A stretch of DNA of 64,000 nt from Antedon mediterranea (lineage: Eukaryota > Echinodermata > Crinoidea > Comatulida > Antedonidae). The stretch covers positions 8,249,001 through 8,313,000 of the forward strand of contig NC_092674.1 in the NCBI RefSeq assembly GCF_964355755.1, given 5' to 3'. Of this stretch, positions 43,701 through 57,866 are shown in pieces (within the stretch, counting starts at the first letter, position 1; each line of letters opens with the position of its first letter). The translations under genes were made by a program, and so were the position numbers. The notes beneath the pieces are model-generated. The model worked only from the letters and a program-made list of their open reading frames with translations, had not been told where the DNA came from and made no database searches.

Positions 43701-44528
43701 GAAGTGGATACATGGCTACTGGAAATCGCAAAGTAAACCTAAACGAAAACTCATGACAGGAAGAAATTATAGCAAAAGTATGAAGGAATAAGTTCATTGA
43801 GCGTCAACCATTTTTGTTTTTTATGTGTTTTCACCGAGAATTTAATTCTTTAATTTATTCCTCTGATATTTTTTTTTTTTTATTTATTTTTTTTTTTAAA
43901 TATTTTTTTGCTGCATATTACATTTCTAGCAATATCATAAACAATAAATACCTTTTCAATTCCTTTTAGTGTGATTTTTCATTTTGCATTGTTTGGAATT
44001 TGGATCAATTACAGGAACAATTTTTCGCTAAGAGCGAAAAAAATCCTTTCTATGAAATGCTCAGTGTCCTTTTTACCATAAAAGGTCAACATAAAAGTAT
44101 TAACTAATAACTAAGAATTCTTCAGATGTCAAAAAGTAGAATTGTAAGGCCTCCTAGTACAAGCAACCATAATATGTAATTTGAAATGTAATGTATACTC
44201 TCTTGTCATTATTTATTGCGTCAAATATGATGGTCGGACATGTCAAATAAATGTTCAAATTAAGTCCATAACATGTCTGAGATTACAACTAGTAAATGGT
44301 AAGAAACGTGCACAATATTTAGTCTATCTGTCGACAAGGGTCTTTAATAACAAGAAAATATAGGAAAAGAAATATTTTGTTGATGATTATAATAATGCGC
44401 CAACTCAGATAGTTTAGCCAAAATACAAGTAAGAGCATCTTCTATTCTATCCATTTAATAGGTAACCAATAAAGAAAAAAAAAAGATTAACAACATTATA
44501 GAGAATACATCAGTAGGAAAGTATTGGA

Positions 44529-44585
44529 GTGCCGCACATCACACATTTGTTGTCAAACTAGTTTGATAATGTAGACAGAGCTTTA
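44529..44585. mobile_element. CTACACTATCAAACT inverted-repeat element, right end only (copy 4)
   Basis: GCACATCACACATTTGTTGT, then CAAACTAGTTTGATAATGTA and GACAGAGCTTTA. The left half is absent. Confidence 0.6.
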
Positions 44586-47500
44586 CCTATGTTTAACGTG
44601 CAAATAAGAGCCTTTTTTTTTTTTTAAATACCTACCTACTATCTTATTTCTCACTTTAACTTTCTAATCGAGCAATTATAAACATAAACATAAATCAGCT
44701 CAAATGTAATAAATTTTCTCTAATCACTAAACACTTTTTTTTTAAATGCGATTGGTAAATTTGACGAGTTAATCAAATGGAATAAAATCCTTGACAATTA
44801 CCAATCACACGATTGACTTGATGCATGCATCAACTTTTTAAATGTACATCTTAAATCTTGTATATTAATCTCCCGGCCATCATTCTTACTTATACATGAG
44901 TATCATGGTTGTTATAATATCAGATCTTCTTTCCATAATAACATTTTCTAAGAATTTTTTAGATTCAACAGAATTTAAGACCAAGGTTCATTAACCAATT
45001 CGTATTTATATATTATTCCATACTAATACATAACTGCGAACTTGGCTCTTTTGGTCTTCGACTTCGACATTTTTTTCTGTGTACGATTTGAAAGTTTTTG
45101 CTCTATGACAGAAAGTGTGAACTATTGACTAATTTAGGGCCAGAACAAACCAAATCAAATAATAATAATAAAATGAAATTTTCACTCCTCACACAATTGT
45201 GTGTGTATTTAATCATTTTGGGTTTTTCGTACCTTAAATGAATAATCAATTATTAAGATCATATCATTATATAAAATGAAAAGGGGTTTTTTCCAATAGA
45301 AATCAAATGTTTACTTCTGTTTTAAACCAACGATCGACTTCCACCATTATTTTCTGTTACTATTGATATTTGTATAAAAATTAACACAATCATTTATTTG
45401 AACCAGGAAAAATGGTATTCACTTGTGAATATCATATTGACCATACACTTCTCCAATATTTACGATATTTTAATGAGTATATTTAATACTTTCGGCTATT
45501 ATTGAACTTCTTTCATAGTAGTTAAGAAATATGAATTTGAATTAGTACAAAATATGACATTTGACCGGTCAACGACTGCCGGCAAATGTGTAATTGATTA
45601 ACAGTTATGATCCAAAATTCGTCAAACACGATGTGCCTTTCAATGAAGTTAATACAAAGATTGAATAATCATTTTGGCGCCAAAATCAACATAGCTGGTC
45701 CGTCTGATTGTGTGAGTGCCTTTAGAAAGTGTCAAAGTGCGATTACAGTGAGAACGTGTGTGGGATTACAGCCTGTCAAAATAAACCGAAGACTTTGATG
45801 ACGGACAAGATCTTGATGAAATTGTCTCGTGAGATTGATATACAAACTCTGTTTAAAGATTGATTTTAAGAATCTTCAAGGCTTCAGATAAGTTCTCTTT
45901 AAGCTACCCTAATCTTGCAGCAGTACTCATTAAATTTACTTCGTGTCACAAAATATGATGAATTATTAATAACGTCACACTTTAAAGAAACCCGAATAAT
46001 TTCACATTACACAGAAAAGGAAGCAAATCGATCGTACATTAATATTCGGATTATTCATTCTGTTCCTATTCATAAAATTTCGATCAATGGACTCCCTAAC
46101 AGAAGTTAAATTAGAGTAAAGGGTTTTCTGACGTCATAATAATTGTTGTGAATCTAATTTGCATAAATTTTCGCGCATATACGCGCAGTGAATTGTAATT
46201 CTCAAGTTTGATGAGTACAAAATTAAATTGCTATCATAAGGTATACAGATATTATGTATGATTTAATGGAATGTCAATTTTCTCCAAACACCAAAGAAAT
46301 ATCTTATCTCATCAAGAAGAAAGAAATCTAATAACACTGACCAGTAAACGTGTTTTAATAAAAGATATTTTTTAATGAGATAAGTTAAGATAATATATAG
46401 AGAAACCAAGATTAATTTAAATTAAATACTGCAAAAATAACTTCGATTAAGAGAAAGAAATTGGCAACAAATAAATGAAATTACATTATTCAAGATAAGA
46501 AACGTTGATGACAGCTAAAAGCAAGGTTCGATACGGTTCTGAATATTTCCAAATCGAGAATAACAGATTATAACACATTAGGCCGTGAATACTAACGGGG
46601 TCTAGGGTACCTTACATCATTATATACCCAGCACAATCAGCGTATGTCCCCTGGGAGCGTTTTGTCGAATGCTCTGAGAACAATTCGCATCAAGTTTCCT
46701 TTCCGGGTGAATAGACTGAGTACAAAGTAACAACTGGAATGGGTTTAACAATATGTACTATTTGTATGACAGACTGAGAAACTATGCCTTGGAGAAAAGT
46801 ATAGATATTGCTTTGCTTGGCAAAACGTAGTGTTAAAGAGAGGTGGTCTAATGTCTGTAGTTTTTGATGATAGATCCATTTGGAGCACTAACAACTAATT
46901 TTTCAAATCTTAAACATGGTGATCGTAGCACTGAAGATGGTGTGTAGTCTCATTCAGCTTAAAAGAGTTCTTTCACAATTGTGTTAAAACAATCATAAAG
47001 ATGATTTTCTTCATTTTATTTTGAAGGTACAGTAATTCAGTGTTCAGAAATGAAGAATTAATAATTCAAGATGCAAGCGTAAATGATGACTTCTACTAGT
47101 CTACTGTACTAAAGTTGTAGAGAGACATTCGGTTATGAATGGAATTGGAAAAAAATTATTTAAATCATGCAGTACACCACCACTAAGCTTACTTTAAAAT
47201 AAAACTTATCACGTAACATTCCGTAGTCAGTTTCGTTAGAGCTTTTGAAACAAATAAACGTCAATACACAATATAGCATCAGCCAGACATTGAAAAATAA
47301 ATTAGAGAGCATTGACCAAGAGAATACAAAGTCATAAAAAGATGATTGAATGAACGATATAAAAATTATATATTTTTTTTTATTAAAGATGTTCTTTTGA
47401 TTAAAATGACAGAAAAAAGATCATTTACTCTTCGGAAATATTAATGTGAGTTATTAATCAACGTGAAAGGCAAGACGAGAGAGAAATATTTTAATCAATT

Positions 47501-47720
47501 AAAATACAAACAAATTAAAATTGATGCAGACTATCTTTCGTGATTTGAATACTTCTACATGTGTGCTTTTACAATAGATAATTAGATAAAACAATGTTCA
47601 AGAATAGCTAATCAATTATTCCTCATGTGAGTAATGCAATTATTCTTATTAGAAAATATAATTAATACGAGCCCTCGCAAAACAACATTATTATTTTCTT
47701 TTTTGCTTTGTGGTAAGTAT
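44586..47720. other. Intergenic, nothing recognised
   Basis: AT-rich. A 63-codon plus-strand frame at 45607..45798 starts with ATG and has mixed composition, but I recognise no family and no splice partner. Confidence 0.45.
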
Positions 47721-47724
47721 CCAA

Positions 47725-48020
47725 GAGTGGGCCAGTGTGACTACGTCCGGAACTTAATTTTACAAAAAAATTGGCGTGACACCAGTGTACTGATGTTTCT
47801 TGCTTTCTTAATCAGAAAATAATATGACTGTTCCAGTGTAATTGAGTTTGGAACATAATTTTCCAATATGTCATTATTTGGCGTGACACCAGCATCATAC
47901 TGATGATTCTTACTTGTTATAGTAATAATAATTTTTATCAGAAAGCCTGAGCCAGTGTAAGGGTTCTGAACATTTTTACAATTAGAACATAATATATCGT
48001 AACACTAGTGACACCGATGT
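47725..48020 (+). repeat. Diverged tandem repeat, three units of about 100-120 bases
   Basis: CCAGTGT begins units at 47732, 47833 and 47952; GGAACATAATTTT, TTGGCGTGACACCAG and CTGATG(T/A)TTCTT(G/A)CTT recur in order. Older than the other tandem duplications in the window. Confidence 0.65.
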
Positions 48021-48798
48021 ATTTTTTTTATTCAGTATAAATATGCAAAAGAAAAACAAAACCGACACAGCGGTGACATGAGGCACCAAGGTATCTTTCT
48101 TATGTGTAACGTTTTACCAATGTAGGCCTAACCAGATTAGGTCTGTACTAAAATGTACTATTAGTTCCTGTCTAGGATAAGTTTACCCGTATACTAAAGA
48201 GCATACAGATATATTGAATTGAACATATAACAAACAAATTATATGCACAGACAGAAAAAAAACCATTAACACAGGCTAATAGCGTAGCAACTGTAAACAT
48301 ATCTACAACAACAAAATCGTTAACTCTCTTCTAAATGCTGTAAATGTAGGTTCCAATAATATAAACACACACAATCAGTAGCATAACTAACGTACTCAGA
48401 TTGACTGTGGGTTCTTAGACATAAGGCTTTGTATTAAGGGCTTTACAGAAATCTGCAGTAAAATCAGTCAATTTATCATCGATTTACGAAAGTTAAATTC
48501 TATCGACTCTTTTAGTAAAGTGCTCAACATAACCGTATACAGCTAGACGACCGCACTTTATTGCAATGAATAATTTAGGTTGATATAAAGGAAAGAAAGA
48601 GCAGAATAAAAACGACCAGAGTAGAATGAATAAGAAATGATTGATGTACTAGGTTGTGGTTTGTGACGATACATGATTCGAATGGGTGAGCGTCATAGCA
48701 TAACTGAATTATCCGGCTCATTACTTAAATTTATCCTGTCCGTGTAAATGAGTCGGAATAATAATTTAGGAAAACTAACATTCGCATAGTTTTTTCTT

Positions 48799-48845
48799 AA
48801 AGCTCTGTCTACACTATCAAACTTTACTTCAAATATGTGATGTAA
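48799..48845. mobile_element. CTACACTATCAAACT inverted-repeat element, left end only (copy 5)
   Basis: AAAGCTCTGTCTACACTATC then AAACTTT and AATATGTGATGTAAT; no right end follows. Confidence 0.6.
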
Positions 48846-49858
48846 TAAAAATGTAAATAAAATGCATATTCATTAATTACTGAAACAAATTTTTGTAATA
48901 ATTAAATTATTCTCAAATTGGAACAAAGTATTAATTAAGATAAATTACATTATCATTATGTATCCAATCACTTAAGAAAGAAAACAAATTGCTATAAATA
49001 TAAATGTATAAAAATAATGCACATTATATAACTATATACTTTCTATCATTATCATTACTATACAATGTTGCCGAAAGTTATAAACGGCGTCGTTTGGTAA
49101 CAATAATTGGACTATGATTTAAACATTCGGATAACAGTTAGTTCAGTGCCCGAAATTGTTGACGTCAGTCGATGAGAGTGGATCCTTTAAGCCAAACAGA
49201 TGTACTTGTTACGAATGTAAATTGTTTGTGTTAATTGATATGCTCTAAATGCGATGCAATCAGATCAATACATTGGCGTCCAACTACCGAGGAGTCATTT
49301 TGATAGTTGTAAGTTCAACTAATTTACATTCGGACATCCGAAGAGATTGTATTTTATATTTATATTTTTGTATTTTGCCAGTTTTCAATTCGCATTTCTT
49401 TTTTTTTTAAATGGACAATAAAGTATATATGACTATGAGATATGCTTATGCTGTTTAGGCCGAACGGAAGGCACCATACTGACATACACGTAATGAGCCT
49501 GCGCAGATTGACTGTCAGACTCAATATCTGCGTAGCCGAGTGGTGAAAACGAAACGTCACAATACAAACATAAAGTAATATTAATCTAGTTGCTACAGAT
49601 ATGAATTATTAATTATTAATCATAAAAAATCACGTTTGGGAAAACATATATAAAAACAAAGCAAAGTTATAGGATCATTCTTTTTATGAGGATTTACATA
49701 CTGTACTGTGAAAGTAACCGTCGCAATACATAAATAATGAGCATCTATAGAAGAACTAGGTCTAGTACGAATCATACCAGTATATATGAGACATTTTGAT
49801 ACCATGCTAGAATGCTGTTTTATACATTCATTTCAAGCCAATAAGTGGACACAATGCG

Positions 49859-50009
49859 TAAAGCTGTCTACACTATCAAACTGTTTGACAAAAAGAGTGT
49901 AACTGTAATGTGCCCAAATATGGTAGTGATATGCTCAAATATGGTAGAAGTATGACATCATCATGTCAATATATTGTCACATAAAGTTGGATCATGTAGA
50001 CAGGGCTTA
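49859..50009. mobile_element. CTACACTATCAAACT inverted-repeat element, copy 6
   Basis: The left end AAAGCTGTCTACACTATCAA and the right end TTGGATCATGTAGACAGGGC are inverted. The interior has AATGTGCCCAAATATGGTAG and GTATGACATCATCATG. It abuts copy 7 with no spacer. Confidence 0.75.
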
Positions 50010-50010
50010 A

Positions 50011-50172
50011 TACTCTGTCTACACTATCAAACTTTATGTGACAAAAAATGTGATGTGCCCATATATGGACATGATAAAGTCATATTACCACCATATTTAG
50101 GCATATCACTACCATATTTGGGTACATCACACATTTTTATCACATAAAGTTTGATAATGTAGACAAGGCTTA
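50011..50172. mobile_element. CTACACTATCAAACT inverted-repeat element, copy 7
   Basis: The left end ACTCTGTCTACACTATCAAA and the right end TTTGATAATGTAGACAAGGC are inverted. The interior has AATGTGATGTGCCCATATAT, ACCACCATATTTAGGC and TACATCACACAT. The best preserved copy, in tandem with copy 6. Confidence 0.8.
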
Positions 50173-50340
50173 ATGCTTGGTACTGTATAAGGTATTACCT
50201 GTACTCACTCGTATTCACTCTTTCATACATAATACCACTTGGGTATTACTTTACCGAGGCTCAAATTTACCCAATGCATTATTAGAGTTCATAACAGAGG
50301 ATAAGGGACGTTTGGTATACCATGGATAAGTGTCTCTATA

Positions 50341-50511
50341 ATATACAAATAATGAATGTTTATGAGTGCAATGGTACAAATAATGGCACGAGGTGAATGA
50401 TGAAAGGTTATATCAACGAGGCAAAGCCGAGTTGATATAACCTTTCATCATTCACCAAGTGCCATTATTTGTACCATTACACGAATACAAAACATTCATT
50501 ATTTGTTTTAT
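50341..50511. repeat. Long hairpin: 76-base inverted repeat with 13-base loop
   Basis: The left arm (50341-50417) contains AATGGTACAAATAATGGCAC and GGTGAATGATGAAAGGTTAT. The right arm (50431-50511) is its reverse complement at more than 90% by eye, around the loop GAGGCAAAGCCGA. A second inverted pair (ATATAACATCT near 50511 and AGGTGTTATAT near 50644) may mark a larger foldback element. Confidence 0.8.
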
Positions 50512-50999
50512 ATAACATCTAGACGTTTTTTTTTCGTACACAAAAATGTTTCAAAAAGTACTATTTAACGATCGTTGAATAGTGCGTACTATTGCACGCC
50601 ATGTGACCCACATTCGTCCAATCAAATGACAGGAATTTATATAGGTGTTATATAAAACAACCTATTTCTTAATCAACAGTTGTTTAAATGAACTATGTAG
50701 GAATGTGTTACTTACTGGCTACATTTTTATAGTCGTGGCACATAATCTCTATCTTTCTCAAAAGTTGTCTCTGTATTATATTAACATACTTCGCCATACG
50801 TAGTGTAACCAAAAGTTAAGTAAATGCAGAGAAATTCACTTGAATTCCGTTAATATAGGACAAAAATCTTAGAATAAATCTTTGGTGCTCTAAAATATGG
50901 AGAAAATAAATGAACCGTTGCACAAGAAGAAACACAAATGTGCATGTTCATATCTGTGAATAATCCAGAACTTAGTTCAGATATTCGGTCCCTGACGAA

Positions 51000-51325
51000 A
51001 CTTGTTGTTTCATATACTTATTGTTACATGTATACAGGAAAATCCAACTAGCCTACAAAATAACACATTCTACCATTGCTACACCAACAACTCGATTTAG
51101 GAATTCACTTCAACCTTCAGCAGTCAGTGTATTTAATAAAAACAAACTTAGATAGGATTAATAGTATATACAGTACATTGTTGATAATGTTATTGTATTT
51201 TACATGCGTTGTAACTTTTTTTCTATTAACTAAGTGTATTCTTTTTCGCAACAAGAAGACAAATTTCATACTGTACTATCTTGGTTTGTATGACAATAAA
51301 AGATCTGAATCTGTATCTGTACCAC
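51000..51325 (+). mobile_element. Possible LINE 3' end with TCTGAA-type tail
   Basis: GTTTGTATGACAATAAAAGA runs into TCTGAATCTGTATCTG, a 3' tail form common in CR1/L2-like LINEs. An overlapping 101-codon plus-strand frame has no conserved motif, so only the tail supports this. Confidence 0.35.
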
Positions 51326-51381
51326 TTTTCAGTCATTTCGAAGGAAGGGCAAGTTCACAAAGTTCCTATTCTAAATATTAA

Positions 51382-54300
51382 CTATTCTTGTTATTACAGT
51401 AGTAGTAGCATTTTAAATAGATAGACCAGATTAATATTAGTATTATATTACCGTATGAACTTATTGCTCTTTTAAAAGTAGTTTTAAAGTAGCTTCAAGA
51501 TTCAGAGTTTTGGTGACACCTTTCACGCTTTTTAAATGGGGTATCACATTTCTTGAGCATAACTCCATAAAATGGTGAATAAATGGTATTTCTTTCACAT
51601 CACATTTGGAAAACTTAAATATATAACATATAGGCCATAATACTTAATATACCCACTCATGATTGGTGTAGCCTCACTATCAGAATTAAAAGCATACACC
51701 ACAAATACTTTCTACATCTTGAGAAACACTATTATACTTTAATCTGATGCATGTACCATCCTTTTAAAATGTCCAATTATATTGATAGATACATACGACG
51801 ACAATTATTTCTCGAAATTATATATATAATACGTCGTATGCACATACTATTAAATAGCGATTAATTTATATGCATATTTATACGTTATATTATTCAAGCA
51901 ACTCTTCAAGATCTACCAGTTTGAAACGCATAAATCTGAAAATACTCACGCATGCTTTATGGACTAATAAATACACACATGACGATAATATTATAACTAT
52001 ATATTCAACGGAGTTTCTATTATTAGGTAAATCAATCGTACATCTAGCATTAATTCACATTTCATACACATAATGCCGCTGGACTCGCTTCTATTAATAC
52101 TGTATTATATTATATTGCATTTGTATTTTGCCGAATACATTATATTACAATTTTATTACAATACATTAACGTTGTTGCTATGAGTTAGGTCTCCATCTTA
52201 CTGATAGGCAAAACATACACATAGCTTACAAGACACATAGCTGTATTACCTGGGAATACAATATATTATATTACAAGTATTTGTTTCATTATTATTCATT
52301 ATAGCATTTCATATAATATTACTATGTTTATCAACGATAAATATCAGGACATTTGCAAAACCGATAATGGTCACCTCAAGCCGGACACGAACGTGTCTTT
52401 TCTGGACCCGGGAGGCTACTGATTGATATGCCGACGTCGTTCCGATAATCGATACATTGGTATCGATTGCAGTTCAGTGATCTCAAAACTGTATAATCAT
52501 AATAGTAATGATAGTTTACAATTAATTAGAAATAATGGTGTTCAAATTTCTCAAGTGGCATTGCACTAGACGGATTATATTGCAGATTACATTGTATACT
52601 ACTATTATTACTAGGCCTAGTATTTAATGGGTAATAAGGCCTACTTATACGCTTGAATGTTGCCCCCCTCTTGGTATTGTTTGGTCCTTCCCACAATCGC
52701 ACACTTCAATTAATTAAGTGGTAGGCAACTTTAGTCCTACATTTATATAGCCATGGCACTCTTTTTACCAAGAGGTACTGTATGCATTAGGAATGACTGC
52801 GAAAATGACATTTTCTATTTAGTGGAAGGGATAACATATCCTGGACAAACAGTAAGATTACTCTCTAGGCCTAAGCAATGAAATAATATTGTATATTACG
52901 TAACAGAATTGATACTCAACATGCTTTTTAGCTATATCTTATTAGTCATGTAGCTCAACGTATTTGCATTAACCCACCTATGACCATGTTGAAATCTTTT
53001 CAAAACGTGCGTTATACATTCTAGTTTAACACAAACCAAGAATGACAGAAAGGCTAACCGACAAACTATCATTAAACACAGTAATGAACATAATGAATTT
53101 CGACCTTATTCCCTTTGGTGTTTTATCATTCTAAAATTCACCATTTTTTTCTATACTCTTCCTCTCATTATACTGTATACACTATACATTTAAGTTTCAA
53201 TATATCGCAATGCCTACATTTATTGTATATTGCTGCTCAGATATCGATTGTACCATTAACTATAGCATTTTTTTCAAAAAGCAAGTCGATTTACCTGCTT
53301 GACAGACCTTCAGGGAATAGCTAAATATCTCATCCAAACTGCTGTATCAAATTTATCTAACCATCATTCGGCCAATAATTCTACCCAACATAAACACTTA
53401 GTAAACAAACACCATTATATTAGACAAGTATAATTATTATCTTCTATGTGTGTTAACGGTTATTAATTTAGAAAACGGCACAAAATAAACAGAAAATACA
53501 CTATAAACTAACCTTTTACACTATCAAAATATCCCGAAGAAATCAACGCTGTGTATACATAACGTTCTCCCAGAGACTATGTGTTTGGCGTTACACGGCA
53601 GTCGTTGAAATAGTAATCGTTGATCTTATGATGACAGTAGGAATATTACATTATGTATCCGATAAAAGCATTCAGATACATTATTGTATATGATGGATTA
53701 GATGACACGTGCTAATTTTGCGTTATTAAATATGAAATATAAGCATGGATTGGTAGTCACATAAACAAAAATGTTCCACAAACAGCAGGAGTGTTGTCCA
53801 AATTACAAATATTATAACAACGGCAGATTGATTCTAAACATGTGAAATAACTGATATATGATAATATTTTTCGTTTATTTTATTATTTTCTTTTTTTGTA
53901 AAAACAATTTATAGATATTTTGTAGTGTTTTGACTTACATCTTGTATACAAATTATTCTCAACTTAATATTTGTTTATACAAATAATGTGGTTTCTTACG
54001 CAATATTTCTACGAGTTGTAAAATCAAACACATGTGTTAGTGACATAAATCGTCCAACTAGTATTCAAAGGATTGTGACCAAACAGAGAATGAAAGCTAT
54101 ATACGTAAACGGCGGCCGTCTCTATTTGGAGATATAAAATCTTACAGTGCCTAAAGCAACTTGGTTTTGTCAAGTATTACTGCCAGAATGAGATACTGAA
54201 ATACATCTAATTTATCTGACATTTGATGATGCTTAAAACACTAAATAATGCAACATTGTAACCTTTTAAACGTTAGCTAAGACAAAAAATACAGAAACCC

Positions 54301-57300
54301 TTACTTTCCGAAATTACAAAGAAAATCAGACTAGGCCTAATAAAACGACTGGGCCTTTTAGAATCTGGACGTTGTTATTTCAAATTGGCTTGTCGAAATA
54401 TTCACAAGGTTAACAAAATACAACAGTTTAATTCTAAACATAGGCACTGACGTGTTTGTGTACTTACCTGTCGAAGCACCTTTAAGTTTCAAAGTTTATG
54501 AAAAGTAGGCTCCCAACATGGACTTTCAGAATCTGGACGACTATGGGGCTATATTTATTATTTTAGTTCTTTCATTAACTACCAATAATATTAATAAAAG
54601 TCTCCGTTCGGTTTACGAAATGAAATAGGTTTAAACACGGGATCTGCATCCGTCTACTGAAACCGAGCTTTAAAGACCTTGTCTTAGATTTACACAATTG
54701 AGGTGGTCGAGAGAAACTAGTCACCCATAATCATCTCTGACTTAGGCTAAGTCTAGTTGTAGATTAAGCTCTCATACTTAATTTTGCAAATTGGTTAGAA
54801 AGTTATTGTACGCTATAGGCTAGTCGGTTAAAGTTCTATTTGTGATGAAAGAAGTGATAACTAGTAGAGCGCAGAGCCATAAATGTCCTACCTTAATTTC
54901 AGCAATGTTGAAATATTCACTCGACTATCGATCGAAAGTATTAAGACGTAGGCCTAATTCCTGGGTAGGCCTACCTAAAAGATGTCTTAGTTTTCTAGAT
55001 CTAGAAAACTAGGACTGGCCTAGGTAGGTAGGGCTTGCCTAAGATATCTTTAAGGTCACTCCAGTTTTATACCCTCCTCGATAGCCGAGCTGTAATATTC
55101 ATAACGTCAAAATAAAGACACAAATACACCTGAATAGTCACTAGTACTGCATCCATGTAACAACAATCTTAAAATATGTTAAGCTTTGTATAGTAGCTCT
55201 ACAAGTTTCAGACAAATACGTATTCCTCTATGACTATAAATCACCTACACCACTAGGTCTACTGAAGTTTATACTCAGATCGAATGTTTTTTTCTATTGC
55301 TGCTAGGGAACCCGTTGCGCGGAGAGTATACGTGTTTCTAAAGGTGGTCAAATCAGAAACGTATAATAGCGCGCGCCATGACAATCGCGTAATTATGGTA
55401 ACCGTCAACAAATATACATGGTAACCATTTTCTAATGTCAGCAGCGTAGGAGGCCTATTATTATTATTATTAGGGAAAACTATATCTAGTGTTGAGTTAC
55501 ATATAGCAGTTAGTACGTAGTCTATGTTATCGTCATGGTTAGTAGTAGCCCCACTCTTATTAGGTGAAACATTTTAATAAACGGCACTTAAATGACTGAA
55601 TATGGCCAAACAGAATGATCAAAACTAGGCCTATTCTGAAACTTAATTCAAATACAAATGGTACATATAAAACCTTCATAAACACAATTTCTACAGAACA
55701 AACTTATTATTATTATTAAAGCACTCCACATTTGATCGCATGATGGAACTACATATTATAATGAACTTATTATTTTTATATGAGCGTTTAATATATGTGG
55801 TATATTAAGTCTGCGTTTAGATATACAAATCACCTCAGACAGGATTTAAACTAGGAACGTTTTCTGTGACCATGATAATAGCATGCACGCATCTTTCTGA
55901 GCAGACACACTTTTATATTAATCTGTGATTTCATAAATATATAGAATAAGCAGATATATGTACTGCACAATAGCATTATTATGTTATTATGATGTAATGC
56001 AGATATATACCATTTAGCACTTTTATGTTAAGATTAGGTTAGGCTTACGGCTTATTATACAAGCATCATATGTGGTATGTGTGACACTGTATCACAGAAT
56101 GTGCCTATGGTACTGTACACATTTACTAGATACAGTACCTAGAATCAGTTAGTTAGTTCTAACACTTTGAACTGAAAACTGTAATTCGAAATAGTTTAAA
56201 AGAAAACAATCATTATTTTGTCAGGAAAAAATTAATTGAATACATTTCTGAGTTATGGTTTGATAAATCCAAGATAATGAATCAATAATATCCATATGTT
56301 ATATAGCTTCATGAATATTAATGAGCGCCTTGTAATTGTTCGATAAAAGCTCAAGCTAATGGACTATGAAATTACGAGTGTCCTTGCTTCTTTTTGTGAC
56401 TCATTAATGTACACTAAATATAAAGAAACGGAGTCGCATTTTACAGTAACAAACTAATTGATAACGCCTAACTAGTAAATACAAGAGAATAAACGATGGG
56501 AAGCAAACATCAATAGTCATTATCTTGTGAGAGAGGGATAATTGAATGAATGTAGAAAGGAACTAAAGTATTACAAATTAAAAACACCTTTATTTAACTT
56601 TTTGCGAAAATCAAGAAAGAAAACGAAAATACAAAATAGGAAAACAATTTGAATCATCGTATCACCTCAAACCAGGGAAAAAGAGAAATATTCACTAGCC
56701 TTTGCCAAACCATCCTGCCAAACCATCCTTCCCTAATATAACAAAGTGGGGGAAATAGTGGACAGTGTTAAATGTGGGAACATGTTAAAGAAGAGGAAGA
56801 GATCGAAAAGAAAATCTGCCTAAACCGGGATTGATGTTGTGGTCAAAAAAATTACAAATTATTGTAGCCTTCTTACGGTAAAACCGTTTAACGGTTTCAA
56901 TGTTTAACCACTTCTAATGGCTCCATCCACAAGTCAAAGTAACCTACTGCAAGGAATATCTTTGGATTATCTTGGAAATCTTAGTGAAAATGTAATACAG
57001 TCAATAGAAAAGGAAAAGTTAGAACAACCTTTTGAAGATAGCAAAAGATAGTGATATCCGGTAAAAATGTATACATAATACGATAATTACGATTCGGAGC
57101 TCGAACTGGTCGTAACTAGAATCATTCAAACCTCTTTGATGAAAACAACATGATACTTGGTAAAAAAACGATGTTCAACTTTCTTTAGAAGAATACGGAC
57201 ATAACTAAATTTATTAGTAAAGTAGAATCATATTTTACCACATGCCAAGATTGATTTCAATTCGAAGTCGTGATACCACAAATCTTCGCAAAAATCAAAG

Positions 57301-57866
57301 AAAAATTGAAGATTCTTGAGTAAAATTATATAAGACTAATCACAAATGCCTTGTAGCGACACGAATATTGAAACCAAGAACAAATGAAAGAGGAAAATGA
57401 CGAGCCACGACTGAAATGGAATAAACAATAAAATGCATCAAACCAATTTTGTATGCCATCAGCAGCGTTAGAATATAAATAACTTTGCTTTCACCGTTAT
57501 ATAATTTAACATGATGATTGATATTTCCACGTGTCGTGTTAAAAATATCATCAAGAAGATACTTTGTCGGAATGGCAGAGATATAATAATTGAACTGAAA
57601 GCTACAATTATTTACAATTCAATATCAGTCAGTATGTTGTAAACCTTTACAAATGACGCTCGTAAAAAAAAGTGGCGATGTGGAAAGTCGGCTTCACTGA
57701 ATGATTTCTTAAATTTCATAGCTAATCAATAAACAGAAATACTGTATAAGACCGTCTCAATTTAATGATGTTTTATTGGTATTACTGTACTTTAGTATAA
57801 AACCAATAAGACACTCAGGTAAGGCGGGAGCAGTGTATAAATGAAAGGAAGGAGCAATTCGGTTCT
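51382..57866. other. Intergenic, nothing recognised
   Basis: AT-rich. TAGGCCTA is dense between 52600 and 55650. A locally CpG-rich patch (GTTGCGCGGAGAG ... AGCGCGCGCCATGAC) at about 55310-55390 stands out in composition, but no exon can be tied to it. Confidence 0.45.
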
